The notes under the pieces were generated by a model. The model was not told the origin of the DNA, did not search any database, and worked only from the letters and a program-made list of their open reading frames with translations. From contig NC_049982.1 in assembly GCF_000003815.2 (NCBI RefSeq), positions 31,902,560 to 31,966,559 of the forward strand: DNA of 64,000 bases. The letters run 5' to 3'. The position numbers were made by a program, and so were the translations under genes. Source of the DNA: Branchiostoma floridae. Its lineage: Eukaryota; Chordata; Leptocardii; Amphioxiformes; Branchiostomatidae. Below, one piece after another: positions 25,653 to 38,050 of this stretch (position 1 is the stretch's first letter; each line of letters starts with the position of its first letter).

Positions 25653-27715
25653 CGATGTTAGTTTGCCATCTTCTATGGCAACCAGGAATTGAATGATTAA
25701 ATTAGGTTCTGTACTGTAAAAGCAGAAATAATGAGGGCAAAGTTTGTTGATATTTATCACAGTTCACTCAGGTCTTCTCTGCTTTCATTTGAGGAAACTG
25801 CCTTCATTGTAGTGAAGATTATGTTGTCTATGAAGATGTGAACAGTATTAAAGTTGCCCGTGCATCTGCAACAGATGCTTAGGTGCGGCGGCATGGCACC
25901 CATCTCCATTTCTGTAGCCCTTATTAGGCCACACATTTGTGAAAAGCTAGTGCACTGGTAGTGATGTGTGCTTAGAAAAAAATATAACTCCCATACTCTT
26001 CCTCATTAGTGCTGAGTGCTATACAGAAAAAGTAGCATGTACTGTTTTTTTGTCTTTGGTATGACTTGGCCGGGATCAAACTCGCGATCTACCGAACGCA
26101 AGCAAACATTCTACCCACTCGGCCATTGCACCGGTAATATTGTACCTAATCAAAGAAAAGTATTGTATGGATGTACTGTAAGTAAAGTATTGTATTGCTT
26201 GCTTTAAACATATAATTTTGCATGTAGTATAAGAAAGATAAGGTATATATTTTTTGTCATTATTTGTTAAGCTCCTGTTTGTATATTATGAAGTCTTTAT
26301 TTGTTGCAAAAGATTGCATGAAGTAGTCTTTGTCAAATATTACTTGCACATTGGAGCTTATTTGTAGTCGAGTATATTGTTTTTGAAGACATATCAAGTG
26401 CGGAGTATTGGCATATTTGTATAAAAATAAATGTTTGACTTTAAAGTAGTAATATGAAAAAGAGTTTTGACATTTCTAGATGAAATTCATTGTGATAACT
26501 GAGATTGTTCAAAGGAATATTTGATGTTCAATACAAGGAATTCTCGGGCATGATTCTTTTTGTACTTATAGTAATAGTATAAATAGCATTTAGAAGTGTT
26601 CCATTTTTGCACATGGGTGATTTTGGAACTAACTGTCTATTGTTGCATAGGGAGGGAAATGGCTGAAATATGCTGTACTTGCTCTCAAGCAAATGTCGGC
26701 TTTTTTAGTTAAATATAGAATATCAACCTAAAACCCAACAAAGGAGACAGAGAAGTTGTCTTTCAATACATGTAAAATTCTCCAATAGCCAAACCCTTCA
26801 ACTTAGAGGGTTTTTCCAACACCATACTAGGCAATCATTGAAAAGGTATATCAAAGACAATGTACATGCAAGTTAGTCAAAACAGTGCAATTTGCATCTT
26901 GAACAAATAAAGATTACATGTTAATGATTTCATACTAAGGAAATAATAATTAAAACAAAACGGCTAATCTCTTGATTGCCCCCCCCCCCCCAACTCTATT
27001 CATAAATACCAAACCTATTATGGTTTGCATTCCTCTATTGCAAAGAGAAAGTAAGTGTACCTTAACAGTTTACGCATTAACATTATACTCACAGCTATCA
27101 AAGAATACCTATGAGTTGCTGTGTCTGGCTTCTTACTACTAGTAAGTGCATAAACAGATGATACTACATGATTTGCACGATAAGGTCTTTCACATGTCAA
27201 GACAGTTGAGTAACAGGTTTCTACATGCACCTGAAAAAGTACCCTGGGAGCCAGACAGGACCAGGTAGCTAGCGAGTTAGCTAGCGAGTTTTGTTCGGGG
27301 AGTCAAGGCAGTCAGCCCGCCGATCTCACATTAGCACTCCGGTGGAGTTTACGCCGGAAGGAGTTATCGCTACCCTATAAGGGCAGGTGGACCTAATTGG
27401 GCTTAAACTCCCCGGGACGCTAATAGGAGCTCGGCAGACCAGACTGTCTTGGGCCACCGAATAAACTGTCCTAGCTGCCCGACCCAGATGGCCCCCATGG
27501 TACTGAAAAAGACACGGGTTCAAACAAAAGTACCCTAAGTGAATTTCAAAGAAATCACTTTGATATAAAAGCGACTGTGATGAGTGTTGGCATATGTTCC
27601 AACATACAGAATCCAGACACTTTCTGCTTCACACACGTACAAGTTCTGCACTGGATAACATCATCTGGTGTCAACAAGCAAATGGTTCCTCTTCCATTAA
27701 CATCTCATACATTAC
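25653..27715. other. Convergent intergenic region, HPDL to Kelch
   Basis: Both flanking genes end here. An AATAAA lies at about 26428-26433 and another at about 26905; either could serve HPDL but neither is close to its stop codon. A SINE occupies 25875-26135. A GC-richer block of unknown nature lies at 27230-27520. Confidence 0.5.
25875..26135 (-). mobile_element. tRNA-derived SINE, family A, copy 2
   Basis: Diverged copy of 6664-6923; its head is at the right end (ggccattgcaccggt on the plus strand). It lies about 220 bp after the HPDL stop and so may be within its 3' untranslated region. Confidence 0.7.
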
Positions 27716-29440
27716 TTACATGAATTCTGATACTTTTGGTATATTAGTGTCTGCTCTTATCAAAACAGTGACACATGCATGGCCATCTAGCGCTTGAAAT
27801 CCCTGCATGTACCCAACATGCTCGAGGGACATGGTTTCTGGATTAAGGCACATAACTTCTGCACTTCCACAGCCTCCATAGATGTGAACCTTCCCGCCAC
27901 ACACGGTCATCCCACATCTGGGAACAAGATCACCTGTATTGGCTACAACACTCCAGCAACCCCCGTTTTCACCAGGCTTGTATTGGAGCATCTTTGAAGG
28001 TATCCCAGCCACATAGATGGCTCCATTGACAACAGCCGCAGTGATGTCTGCAGCTCTTTCTGGCATGTTGCTCTGCGGTTCCCACTTGGAGTCTCCAGGG
28101 CTAAGACGGTACACTGTAGATGTATCTTGCTTCTCTGCATTACGTCCACCCATCACATAGATGCTGCCGTTAACCACTGCTACAGCATGCTTATACCTCG
28201 GCTGAGGGAGTGGAACTCCATCGGTCCACTTGTTCTTGCTTCGGTCATAGACTTCTACAACCGCAAAAGCAGATTTGAGGCCACTAGTAATAGCATCTGG
28301 GTCCTTTATACCACCAATCGCATACAATCTACCCTGTACCACTGCCAGCTTGTGGTCGTGCCGGTGAAGTTTCATTGAAGCAAGTTGGGACCATAGGTTG
28401 AGTTCTAGCTGATACATCCACACTTCCCTACTTCCAGTAACACCAGCAGACAGAATGATGTCACTTGTGCCTAATACAGCCACTGCAAATCCCTGGTCAA
28501 AATAATACTTCATTCTGGTCATAGGAACCCAACCTGAATGAAAAGGTGCCGTTGAACAAGCCATCACACTGAAGATTGTGGACCCTCCTATCACCACTAC
28601 TGCCTCCCTCACACCACTGTCACAGCGGGGACGGGTACGGGGTGACTGGACCTCTCCTGGGAACAGCTGGTACTTGAGAGTTTCTGTCACTATATCCTGG
28701 CAAGACTTGCGTACGGCCTCATTGGTCTGTACATTCTCCAAGAAGTACATTTTGTCCATGAAGGGGAACCTGACCAGTTCCATCAGCTCTCTCATCTCCT
28801 TCTGCCTGTTGCCGATGTTGTGAGTGATCCATGTCATCACTGCCTTGTACACGGTTTCTTCGGAGGCACTGAGGTCATCTGATGAGATGAGTGTGATGAG
28901 CTGGTCCTTTGTTAGATCGAGAAACTTGGCTGTTTTGCTGACTGCAGTGAACTCCTTCATGACGTAGGACAGCGCCCTCTTGTACAGCTCAGGGGACAGC
29001 AAACGGCCCATGTACACCATGTCCAAACAGGTTTGGACAGTCAGATGCTCAGATATGAACTTTGCACAGGCATCAAACACAGGACGGACCTGGAGGAAGC
29101 TGGCCCCTTCAAGTAGTTTCACAGCATTGCCTTCTGTGATGGTGACTTTTGAAGTGTACGCGTAGTCAACAATAAGCTGCAGTGTATCCGGGCCAACTCC
29201 ACTGATGTCCACCTTATGTGCCTTGCTTTCACGATGACCATAACAGAACATTCCGTGAAAATATCCACTGCAAGCAGAGAGGACGGGCCTGTGGCAGGGA
29301 ATCTCTTTTCCAGAAACACACAGGACGACGTCTACCAGTAGACTCTCGGACCGTAGTTCCTGCAGGCCATGGAGGAGGGAGGCTGCGTGTGGGTTGTGGC
29401 AGAAGTCAAATGATGTCTGTGATCTCTGTCCTGCTGCCAT
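27716..29440 (-). CDS. BTB-BACK-Kelch protein (KLHL family), single coding exon
   Basis: 574 residues from the ATG at 29438-29440 (MAAGQRSQTSFDF). The BTB domain is at about 30-140 (VDVVLCVSGKEIPCHRPVLS, with DYAYT), the BACK domain at about 145-250 (AVMTWITHN), and Kelch repeats from about 280 to 560, with the usual double-Gly plus spaced Trp pattern (LYAIGGIK...W, IYVMGGRN...W, VHIYGGCG). Such proteins are usually substrate adaptors of Cullin-3 ubiquitin ligases; the substrate here is unknown. The genomic sequence ttttgcag|gatcagggcacaATG shows an acceptor 12 bases before the start, so the real start is this ATG and a 5' untranslated exon lies upstream. Closest human KLHL member not decided. 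Confidence 0.92.
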   Translation of the reverse strand: MAAGQRSQTSFDFCHNPHAASLLHGLQELRSESLLVDVVLCVSGKEIPCHRPVLSACSGYFHGMFCYGHRESKAHKVDISGVGPDTLQLIVDYAYTSKVTITEGNAVKLLEGASFLQVRPVFDACAKFISEHLTVQTCLDMVYMGRLLSPELYKRALSYVMKEFTAVSKTAKFLDLTKDQLITLISSDDLSASEETVYKAVMTWITHNIGNRQKEMRELMELVRFPFMDKMYFLENVQTNEAVRKSCQDIVTETLKYQLFPGEVQSPRTRPRCDSGVREAVVVIGGSTIFSVMACSTAPFHSGWVPMTRMKYYFDQGFAVAVLGTSDIILSAGVTGSREVWMYQLELNLWSQLASMKLHRHDHKLAVVQGRLYAIGGIKDPDAITSGLKSAFAVVEVYDRSKNKWTDGVPLPQPRYKHAVAVVNGSIYVMGGRNAEKQDTSTVYRLSPGDSKWEPQSNMPERAADITAAVVNGAIYVAGIPSKMLQYKPGENGGCWSVVANTGDLVPRCGMTVCGGKVHIYGGCGSAEVMCLNPETMSLEHVGYMQGFQALDGHACVTVLIRADTNIPKVSEFM

Positions 29441-29687
29441 TGTGCCCTGATCCTGCAAAATTACAAGAGAACATTTGACCAGTGTAAATTTAGCTGACTA
29501 GCTAGGTAATTCACAAGAGTAGTTTTCATTCACTTGAGTTTGGACAAATCTTACGTATGCTGATATAATTTATTTCCCTTGAAAAACAGCATTTTTACAA
29601 CAGCCTCCCCCTCGGACATGTCGACAAGCTTGGAAAAGAGGACTCTCCCAACATGACTCCAAACGCAATCAATATCATGTTTGGATT

Positions 29688-29870
29688 GAATGAATGAATG
29701 AATGAATGAATGGAACCTTTATTTATACTGGTAATGCCCTGTCCGCCATTGGCCGTTCTTCCCGGAGGACCAGTTGAGGGGAGGGGTCACGGTAAAAATA
29801 AATAAACATATAGAAAATTAATACAAAATAACTATTTACAGTGAATACTTTACAATCATAACATCAAACT
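29688..29870 (-). repeat. (TGAA)n tail plus retroelement 3' end
   Basis: gaatgaatgaatgaatgaat is followed by ggaacctttatttatactgg. The same arrangement (microsatellite then ctttatt) marks the 3' end of the LINE at 43284, so this is probably a short 3' fragment of a related minus-strand element. Confidence 0.5.
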
Positions 29871-30093
29871 CGTCATTTTTGTTTTTTCACATTTTCTTTG
29901 ACCTTGGAATATTCTATGACATCAGTATAAGTTTTCCGATATTTGTTTTTGCAATCCACGGCATATAACTTATATACTTTCTTTGAAGATGTTTTGCACG
30001 ATTTACAGTGTGGTTGGAGATGGACGAAAATTGATGTGCGCATCATCCCATAACCAAATTAACATGACCTAACCAATAAGATTTCATAAATTA

Positions 30094-30600
30094 GGCCACA
30101 GCAAGTAAATTTTATGGATGACATCCTCTGCAGACTGCAAAAATAGTGCGATAGGGCGGAAAAAAAACAAGATGGGTGAAAAAAAACAAGATGGCTACAT
30201 ATTAAAAAATAGGCACCATAAAGTTGTGATGAATGTTGTAACAGAATTAAAGGGACAAAACATGTTATCAGAGCCAACAAGGCATTCATTCCTGTATTCA
30301 AGACATGTTCTGGTGTGGTAAAAGTGACACTAGTGTGGTAGACTGGCATCACCAACAAAGTTGGTAACCATACTCATGGCTTCCATATTGGTCTCACTTT
30401 TACAACTATCCAATAAGTTTCATTTCTGCAACTGCAGTCCTGGGTACCTCGCAAGTGTCACTTCTACAAGTACAATTATTAGGCTACAATACAACATATT
30501 TGCTCCCTGCAGAAGAAAAAATTTCTTGTTTTTTTTTCTGAAATCAGGCGAAAATTAATGCGCGCGCTGATGTCATCCATAAAATTTACTTGCTATGGCC
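30094..30600. mobile_element. TIR element with TTA target duplication
   Basis: TTA at 30091-30093 and 30601-30603. Ends are inverted copies of ggccacagcaagtaaatttt (continuing atggatgac). 507 bp, AT-rich, no transposase. An isolated end of the same family lies at about 59463-59505. A 3-bp TTA duplication would suit PIF/Harbinger; inference only. Confidence 0.65.
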
Positions 30601-31241
30601 TTAACAAAGGCAACATTTTTTTCCCCAAACCTTTTTTATTCGCACCCTCGCATCAGTTTGGGGGTTTCCAGAGGAAGTCATCCGTCTTATAAAATCAACA
30701 TATCAGAGTTGACAGTAGAAACTCAACCCAGCCAGTTTATAAAAATGCTGCAACAAAAATACCAAGGAGGACCCTTTTTCAACTTCCTTGAAAATACTGA
30801 AATAACGCCAGTTACGCCCATCCCTGTCACCGAATGGAATGTTCCGCCCAGTAACAAGGCGAGATTATCTCACCAGATTAGTTTGTTCGATCAGTCAGTG
30901 TCCCTCGAGCCCCTGTCGCCCTTGGACGACGGAGTCCGACCAAGGAAGTTCAAGAAACCTCCTTGGTCTGACCAAAACTTCCCCGAAACAAATCTTCAGA
31001 CAATGTGGATAACTCAGTTGTAGTGTTAAATCTCTATCCAAGGCAGATTCCAACAACACCAGAAACGACATGACGCCTGCTCGCACTATAACGAGAACCA
31101 GATGCAAATAGGATATGGCAACCAACAAAACGACGTTTCTTCTTTCTCAGTCAATTTCAGATACTAGACTCAACACAGCATGTTCATATAGTAAACCCAC
31201 AGACACTGCAGGGTATCGTTATGACCATAGTTTGTTCTTAC

Positions 31242-31360
31242 CTGAGCCTACAGCAGTTCTTTCGTCTAAATAGCTATATTCGACACCCGACAACCCTGCC
31301 TCCAGCTTTCCGTCTGCCTGGACGGAAGCGGGACACAAAAAGCGCGGGAAATTTTGGAAA
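31242..31360 (-). other. Possible 5' untranslated exon of the Kelch gene
   Basis: On the minus strand a GC-richer stretch (cccgcgctttttgtgtcccg) ends in a good donor, ctcag|gtaagaac, at 31242/31241. The Kelch CDS exon starts with an acceptor and so needs an upstream exon. This is the best donor I saw nearby; the link is not proven and the exon's 5' end is a guess. Confidence 0.3.
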
Positions 31361-32846
31361 AGGTCAAAGGTTGTTTCAGACTATTCCAAATCAACGAATT
31401 AAGACATGGTTTGGAACCAAGTTAAGATGTGCTGGGCTTACTTTTCATGCATAAAACTTTCGCCAGTCTTAAAATGCAGTATTACGCACAGTTCTCACAA
31501 CTACCATGACCCCTACCATCGATCATGGCGTTGGATTTACTAGTATCTTCATCGTTGGATTTATCTTCATCATCTGGCGGGCAGGGTAATGCGATGAACA
31601 ACGTCTCTCCATAACACACAATGATTGTCAAATGATGTTTTATGAAGTGGCTGTATGAAGTCCAGAAACTTTGTATTACATGATTTCTGGTTGCAGAGAC
31701 TGACATTGTTTTCATGAGAACATCCGACAGGGGGCAGTGTTTCACAAGTCACATAGTTGAACCTGGTAGCGGTACCTGAAATTACAGTTTACAACTTTTT
31801 CCAGAGTGACATCTACCAACAATTATGAACCTAACTATCTCCAATAAAAAAAAAAAAAAGAAAACATGGTATGTACTGAAAATAGTTACCAAGTTTGTGT
31901 ATCACTGGATTGGTGTAACTTTTGTGTTTTATTCCGTAATACTGTCTGACGATTTTTTCGGACAATGTTACAGAAGTTAATACCGGAAAATTTTGACTAA
32001 TATAATTGTTGCCAGACTTTGAAGTTATACTTTTTGAACCTTTGTTTATTCATAAGCTTAGCTGAAATCTATTCTCCAAGCAGAGGTTCGGCTGTCCAAT
32101 TGTTTTTGACGTGTTTTTGAACGTTTTTATCCGGCTTTCTATTATGTTCTTCATGTTTCCCCGCTGGTACAAAATATTGAAAGCCGCAACACCATCTACG
32201 GTACGGAATATCGAATAAGTCAGCTACATGTTTTTAATTTGTCACAGTATTTTCTATTTGTGCAGGAAACATTTCCAAAGCACTAACAAAAACACAAGTG
32301 AATAATAGTTTCTTATTATAAACGCTAACTACGCGCAAGTTCATATACCTGTTGCGAAATGCTACAAAAACACTGGTAAAGTACCAGTCTTAAGAAACAC
32401 GGGTAAAACACCTGGTAGAGTTTCTAAATACTAGAAAAACAGTCATATTGGAGGTGAAGATACCCATAGGCTAGGTGCATATAACAAATGTGCGATATTC
32501 TAATGAATACCTTATCTACATAACTGATAAAGACATTTCATACTTTTTTTCTGGTCAATTCATGGTAGAGGCTTCATATTGGAGATTTATACATGTAGGT
32601 TGCTTGAGGACAGGTGAATTCAAGGAAATGAATCTTATGTCGAGACTCAAGTATATGCAATAATGGGAACACAAGGACCCAACCCTCCTTGTCCGAAACA
32701 ACTTCAACTGTCTTATCATAATGTAATTACGTTAATATTTATACTATGGATGGAGTTATGTATCAGACTCGTGTACTTATATCATTCTGAAAATGCATTT
32801 TGTGATTTATACCAATCAACTTCTAAAATGTTATGTAAACCCGTTT

Positions 32847-32950
32847 TTTAGGGGGGGCGAAATCGCTAAAGGGGGGCGAGATAGGGGGCTAGATCACTAG
32901 CCGGGGAGGGCGAAATCGCTAGCGGGGATCACGGGGGGGCGAGATCGCTG
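32847..32950 (+). repeat. G-rich degenerate tandem tract
   Basis: Runs of five to seven G alternate with cgaaatcgct or cgagatcgct; five or more G-runs in about 100 bases. Could form G-quadruplexes on the plus strand. Intergenic. Confidence 0.6.
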
Positions 32951-34179
32951 TCTGACACCGGTTAGCTGAGGAATGAGTCCACTCTACTATAGGCCGCTAA
33001 GAGCTGTGTTTCACAAACACTACGTATCATTAGTTTCTGTTAGCTCAATTTCATTTTTCGAGCAAACGCTTGTGTTTTATCTCCTTGCACGTGTTTGAGA
33101 CTTGCGTTGTTACCCGACTTGTCTGATATACACGTAGAAAACCAGCAAAACAGGGGAACTGCAAATATATAAAATGTATATTTCAATACACTATCGGCAA
33201 TATGGTAGATGAAAGTACAATGTACATAACATATGGCTAATACATGTAGTGTTTGGATGATATTTGCACGTAGGTATTCCGATAATAATAGTTCTCCGAT
33301 AATTCTTGCCCGATTGCTAATTGTAGGTAACATGAAAGGGGATAAACAAACAAGTATTGTAGAACAGTATAGAATATGTCTACTCAAGTCTAAAAACTAA
33401 CTCTAAACTGTAACTTGCTGGGTTCGACTTGGGTGAGACAGTGGAAGACGAAGGATCCTACTGAAAAAAAGGTAAAAAAAACAAAAACAGCTGAAGCCTA
33501 ACCTATGCTTGGAGAGTAGAAGGATCCCACCTTTTCTATAATATGTAATCCAGACCTTTCAAACTAGGCGCACCCTGAAGTAAACACAATTTTTACACAT
33601 GTAACGTTACTCTGAAAACAGCAGTAGTGTTGTAACAGCAATATCCATGACCTGTCAGAGCCTTCGAACCCCGCGGGCATTTAATTAGATAGCCTCAGTG
33701 AGGTTACATAACCACCTTGTTACCTTGGTAGCCTGGAGGCCAGACTGTTTCCAGGGCGCACATAGTCAAATCTCTTCGGCTTTCCGTCCAACATGCCCCC
33801 AAGGAAATCTTGCCACAGACCCCCTGACTCTTGAGACATGAGAGATCTGGTGCCGACTTTGGCTGGGGCATGTAGCTTCCACGGCCGAAAGGGGCTATCG
33901 TCCAGTGCGGTGGGCATGATATACACGCTACATACTAGTACTACGTATTAAGTGACCTTGAGTCAGTCATTATATGCTTAACTCCCCAAGAACCGGTTTT
34001 TCTATAGCGATCACAACGTGGCCGGTCAAATGTCAACATGCTGACTAAACTACTGCAACTGTACACTATCAGTCATCCAAGTTGAACTGCTTGAACTTGT
34101 AGATGTCCAAGTGAGATATCTACACGTGCGAATGTTGCGTGTATTGACCAAGTACTCACTGAAGGACGTCGATGAAGGT

Positions 34180-34370
34180 GAGACAGCCAGGTAGTGTGAT
34201 AAACTAAATGGTAGTTACTCAAGCAACTGGATATGGTTTTGGAAACGGTCAGACGTTTCAGATAGCATTACTTATCGGTCACTGACCAAAGATAGTGGAA
34301 ACGTCTGACCGTTTCCAAAATCACATATCTATAGCTGCTTGATTATCTGTTATTAGGCCTCACTGAGGGT
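34180..34370. repeat. Inverted pair of a hammerhead-related repeat
   Basis: ttttggaaacggtcagacgt at about 34239 is the reverse complement of acgtctgaccgtttccaaaa at about 34302, with ggtcactgaccaaagatagt between. Shares gaaacgtctgaccgtttcca with HPDL intron 1 (21963-21982). Here the box reads CTGACCA, not CTGANGA, so it is degenerate. Confidence 0.55.
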
Positions 34371-34505
34371 AATTTGGCATCGATTCATTTACAGCAGTTT
34401 GTCAACCAGGGACAGAGTTGTATGTTTATTTCGTATCTTATATTTTGGTTCGGGCATTCAGTCAAAGCTATTCAACTGCCCGAGCTATTACAAATAAATA
34501 GCTCC

Positions 34506-34710
34506 TAATCTCCAAGCAGATCCTACGGTAGCATATGATATAGTATCAAAAGCTGGCAGAGGAGTGAAACCGGCCTAGGAGTCATAAAACCAGTAGCCAT
34601 AAAAACGTTATAGTCTCCGTTAGCCATACACACTCCTAGGCCAGCTTCACTCCTCGATTTTCCGACTTTTGATAGTATCTTATGCTACCGTAGGATCTGC
34701 TTGAAGATTA
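34506..34710. mobile_element. TIR element, taatctccaagcagatc family, short copy
   Basis: Left taatctccaagcagatccta, right ggatctgcttgaagatta, inverted, with inner tagcat/atgcta. About 205 bp. The flanks are only roughly duplicated. Same termini as the gap-containing element at 46616-47641. Confidence 0.7.
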
Positions 34711-34920
34711 AAAGTAGCTACCTCTGAAACGCACAGTGCGAACTGCGTTCGAATTATTATAATGTTACGATAGCCCGTGATAAAAGTAGAGCCCTGTGAG
34801 ATACCGTGTACGCGTATGAATATATAGTCACGTTGTGAATATATAGATACGTAGTTACAGAAGACGATATTGCAACAGTTCTAGTTTGACATTACATGTA
34901 TTTATTTCCGCAGTCTCAGG

Positions 34921-37900
34921 ATGAAAATCTCCCATGTCTTCCTATTGCTGTGCTTCCTGGTTGCGAGTACAGTTGTTGTCATCTTTACCGTCCTGGACAG
35001 ACGGACTGTGGATTATGGAGAAAGTATAGCTGTCAAATCATGGAAGTCCAACGAACGCACAAGGTTCGATCTTGATTATTTGTTTGTCAAATCCTTGAAC
35101 GGAGATATTGTTTTGATGTGTTTGTGTGTATGTATGTTTCCATAGTTTACTCAATTAGGCACGTCTCACCGAAAACAAGAAATTTACGGAAACTTTAAGT
35201 ATTTCACGGGGTTATGAGATCTTGTTAGTTTTTGTTATCTTTAGCAGAGGAAAAATTTGTTTGTCACCTCCTTGAAAGGAGATATTGTTTGTATATATCT
35301 TTCCATGGTAAAATTTACTCCATTTGCTAGGCATGTCTCACCGACTGAAACAAGAAATATGGAAACTCTGTATTTCACTGGGTCATGAGATCTAGTTTGT
35401 CATCATTTTTAGTAGATGGAAAACTTTAGCATATCACAAACCTGAACACGAACGAAATGTTTTGTGAGAAATTGTACAGTGTACAAGTCACTACAGCTAG
35501 CGCTGATTTGTTACAAGTTTGACAAGTTTTATTTTTTATTTTTTATTTTTTTAATCAGTACAAAAGGACCTGAATATTTACATCATGCTGATGATATACG
35601 GCCCATACGATACAAAGTAAAGCAGTCATACGTCACATTTACATTACAGTAGCCTCGAACATTAAGCACATTATTGTGATCCAAAAACTTTTACATTAGC
35701 TCATATGTACATCCCAAAAGCGTCTACATCAACTCAAATATACAATTATATACATATGCAATGAAGCTAGCTCTGAGAATTATGGTTCAAAAGAAATTTG
35801 TTAACAGCTGTCTTGAAAATGTTCATGTCGGGTCTTGCTGGAAACACTGATGCTGGAAGTGAATTCCAGAGTCTGCTAGTTCGTGGTACATAAGATGATA
35901 GGTGAAGTTGGGTATTTGATCTCGGTACTTTAACAAGGTAAGGGTGAGCTCTTGTGGATGATCTGGTTACTCGTGTCCCGGTTGCGCGTGTCGGCATGAT
36001 TCCTGAAAGTTCCTGGGAAGGTTGTAGGAAGATGTGCCGGTAGAAGGTGCAGAGACTGGCTACTTTCCTCCTGTGGTCCAAGGGGCAGATGCCGGCATTC
36101 TGTGGGTTATTGATGTCTATACAAATATCCATATCCTCTAAAGTTAGGGTTTACCGTTATCGTTTTTCATATCATTGAACAGGAACCCACTACAAAACTA
36201 CAACATAACCAGACCGCTAGATCTAAAGGTTCAAGATGGCAATGGCGAAGAACATCGTGAGGAGACAAAAGTGGGCAGAAACATATGGCCTTACTTTGGG
36301 GCCGACCTACCGACTAATAGGGTAAGTAAAAACATACCTTTGAACTACGTAAAACACAGCTTTGGACTACGTAAACCCAGCTCAATGTATACGTAAAACA
36401 CAGCTTTGGACTACGTAAACACAACTTTGAATACAGCATTGGACTACGTAAACTCAACTTTGAATGTATACGTAAAACACAGCTTTGGACTACGTAAACA
36501 CAGCTCAATGTATACGTAACACACAGTTTTGAACTACGTAACCACAGCTTCCAGCTGAGTAAAACCAAGGAGGTAAAACACAGCTTTTTTACTATTAAAC
36601 CTCAACTCCCCCTTGGAACAGTTAAACAGCACAGTAACTGTTTGACACATTAGTCGATATAAGTTTATTGCAAGTTCTTGCCCAAGGGCTAATTGCAAGT
36701 GACAAAAAATTACAAACAAGCAAATGTAAACAGTTTATTAAACAATTGCTCTATAAGTCTAACACTAAACCGTATCTTATTAGTAAGTCTATATAAACTT
36801 GATCCTTCCTTTTAAGAACTGAATTCAGCCTGAAATAATTTAAGTCCGACTGCAAGTGGTCACGCTGTTATACAGAAAACATAATTTTCTACGAAGACAT
36901 TATGAATATCTTCATACTTTCTTTGTTTCAGACAAAGCTAAAAAGATGCACCACGTCGGTGAAGCACTTTGTATTCATCAAGGTTTACAAGACAGGTTCT
37001 ACCACGGTTTGCGTCATGCTGTACCGGTTTGGATACGTTAACGGTCTCAACTTCGTGCTTCCTCGAGTCCCGGTCAACGTTGGCTGGCCACACTACCTTC
37101 GGGCGGAGGACTACCTCCCGCTGAAGGACGGGTATCACTTTGACGCTCTTGTTGACCATACGGTCTACCATAGACGGATCATTGACAACCTGATGCCAGC
37201 CGACACAGCCTTCATTGCAATGCTGCGCTACCCTCTACACCACCTCAAGTCGGTCTTCAGCTGGTATAAGGTTCCAGGTCAACTCAACTTAAAAGATGCT
37301 AGAAACCCTCTGGAAACGTTTTTGAGAAACTCTAGAAGATATCAAGAGAATTCGATACTTAAGGAGCTACCAACTGAGCCAAGGTCTTCCTCCTTGACGC
37401 GAAACTTCATGGCATACGATTTAGGCTATCCACCTGGTTTAGCTGATGATATGGACATGGCGCAAGTGTATGTACAAAGGTTGGATAGTGAACTGGACTT
37501 AGTCATGATTCTGGAGTATCTAGACGAGTCGCTTGTTCTCCTCAAACGCACCATGTGCTGGTCCATACGGGATATCTTGTACGACACCTTCAACGAAGCT
37601 ATCGGGTACAGATACAACATGGATCTAACGCCAGATATGGATGCCAACTACAGAAAATGGAGTAAAGTCGACTACCTTCTATACGAACACTTCAACAATA
37701 GCCTCTGGAAGAGGATATCACAAGAAGGGGATGATTTTCATCAAGAGGTTGAACATTTTGTTTCCGTAAATAGTCAGGTGAAGTCGTTCTGTGAGAAAAA
37801 GAGAAATGATCAAATCGTCATTCCGGCTTCCAAGTGGGACGCGCATGCGCTTTCTGTGAACCAGTCGTTTTGCCACCTGTTGCAGACGACGAGGATGACA

Positions 37901-38050
37901 TTTTACAAAGCCATTTTGAAGCGTCAACGTAGCAAGCTACTTTTCATTGACTACGGGATCAAACCTGTATCCAGAAAAAGGAAAGCTAGGACAATAAAGA
38001 AACGCAAGAAAAGCAAGTCAGACATACTCTCAGGTAAACAACAGAACTGA
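34921..38050 (+). CDS. Galactose-3-O-sulfotransferase-like enzyme, 3 exons
   Basis: Exons 34921-35063, 36183-36321, 36932-38050; phases join; 466 residues. Predicted type II Golgi membrane protein: short cytosolic MK, signal-anchor at about 5-25 (HVFLLLCFLVASTVVVIFTV), stem region (exon 2, with NIT sequon at Asn55), then the catalytic domain. The 5'-phosphosulfate loop is FIKVYKTGSTT (residues 109-119) and the 3'-phosphate loop is near MLRYPLHHLKSVFSWYK. This pattern matches the Gal3ST/galactosylceramide sulfotransferase family, which moves sulfate from PAPS to the 3-OH of galactose. The acceptor is unknown. The C-terminus is unusually basic (RKRKARTIKKRKKSKSD). Exon 2 is the least certain part, supported by borders and phase only. 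Confidence 0.88.
35560..36132 (-). mobile_element. LINE 3' fragment in Gal3ST intron 1
   Basis: The minus strand encodes PLDHRRKVASLCTFYRHIF, PRSNTQLHLSSYVPRTSRLW, NSLPASVFPARPDMNIFK, the C-terminal block typical of CR1/L2-like LINE polymerases. It ends in an open 121-codon frame and a T-rich (plus strand) tail near 35525-35560. Antisense to the host gene. Confidence 0.75.
36335..36555. repeat. Tandem repeat, unit about 21-22 bp, next to a splice donor
   Basis: Irregular copies of tttggactacgtaaaacacagc start about 10 bases after the exon 2 donor. Each unit contains tacgta. About ten units. Confidence 0.75.

Noticed and set aside
30595..31023. 142-codon plus-strand ORF
   Set aside because: Begins in a TIR element and its end comes from a local inverted repeat (ccaaggaa...cctccttgg); no splice support or family.
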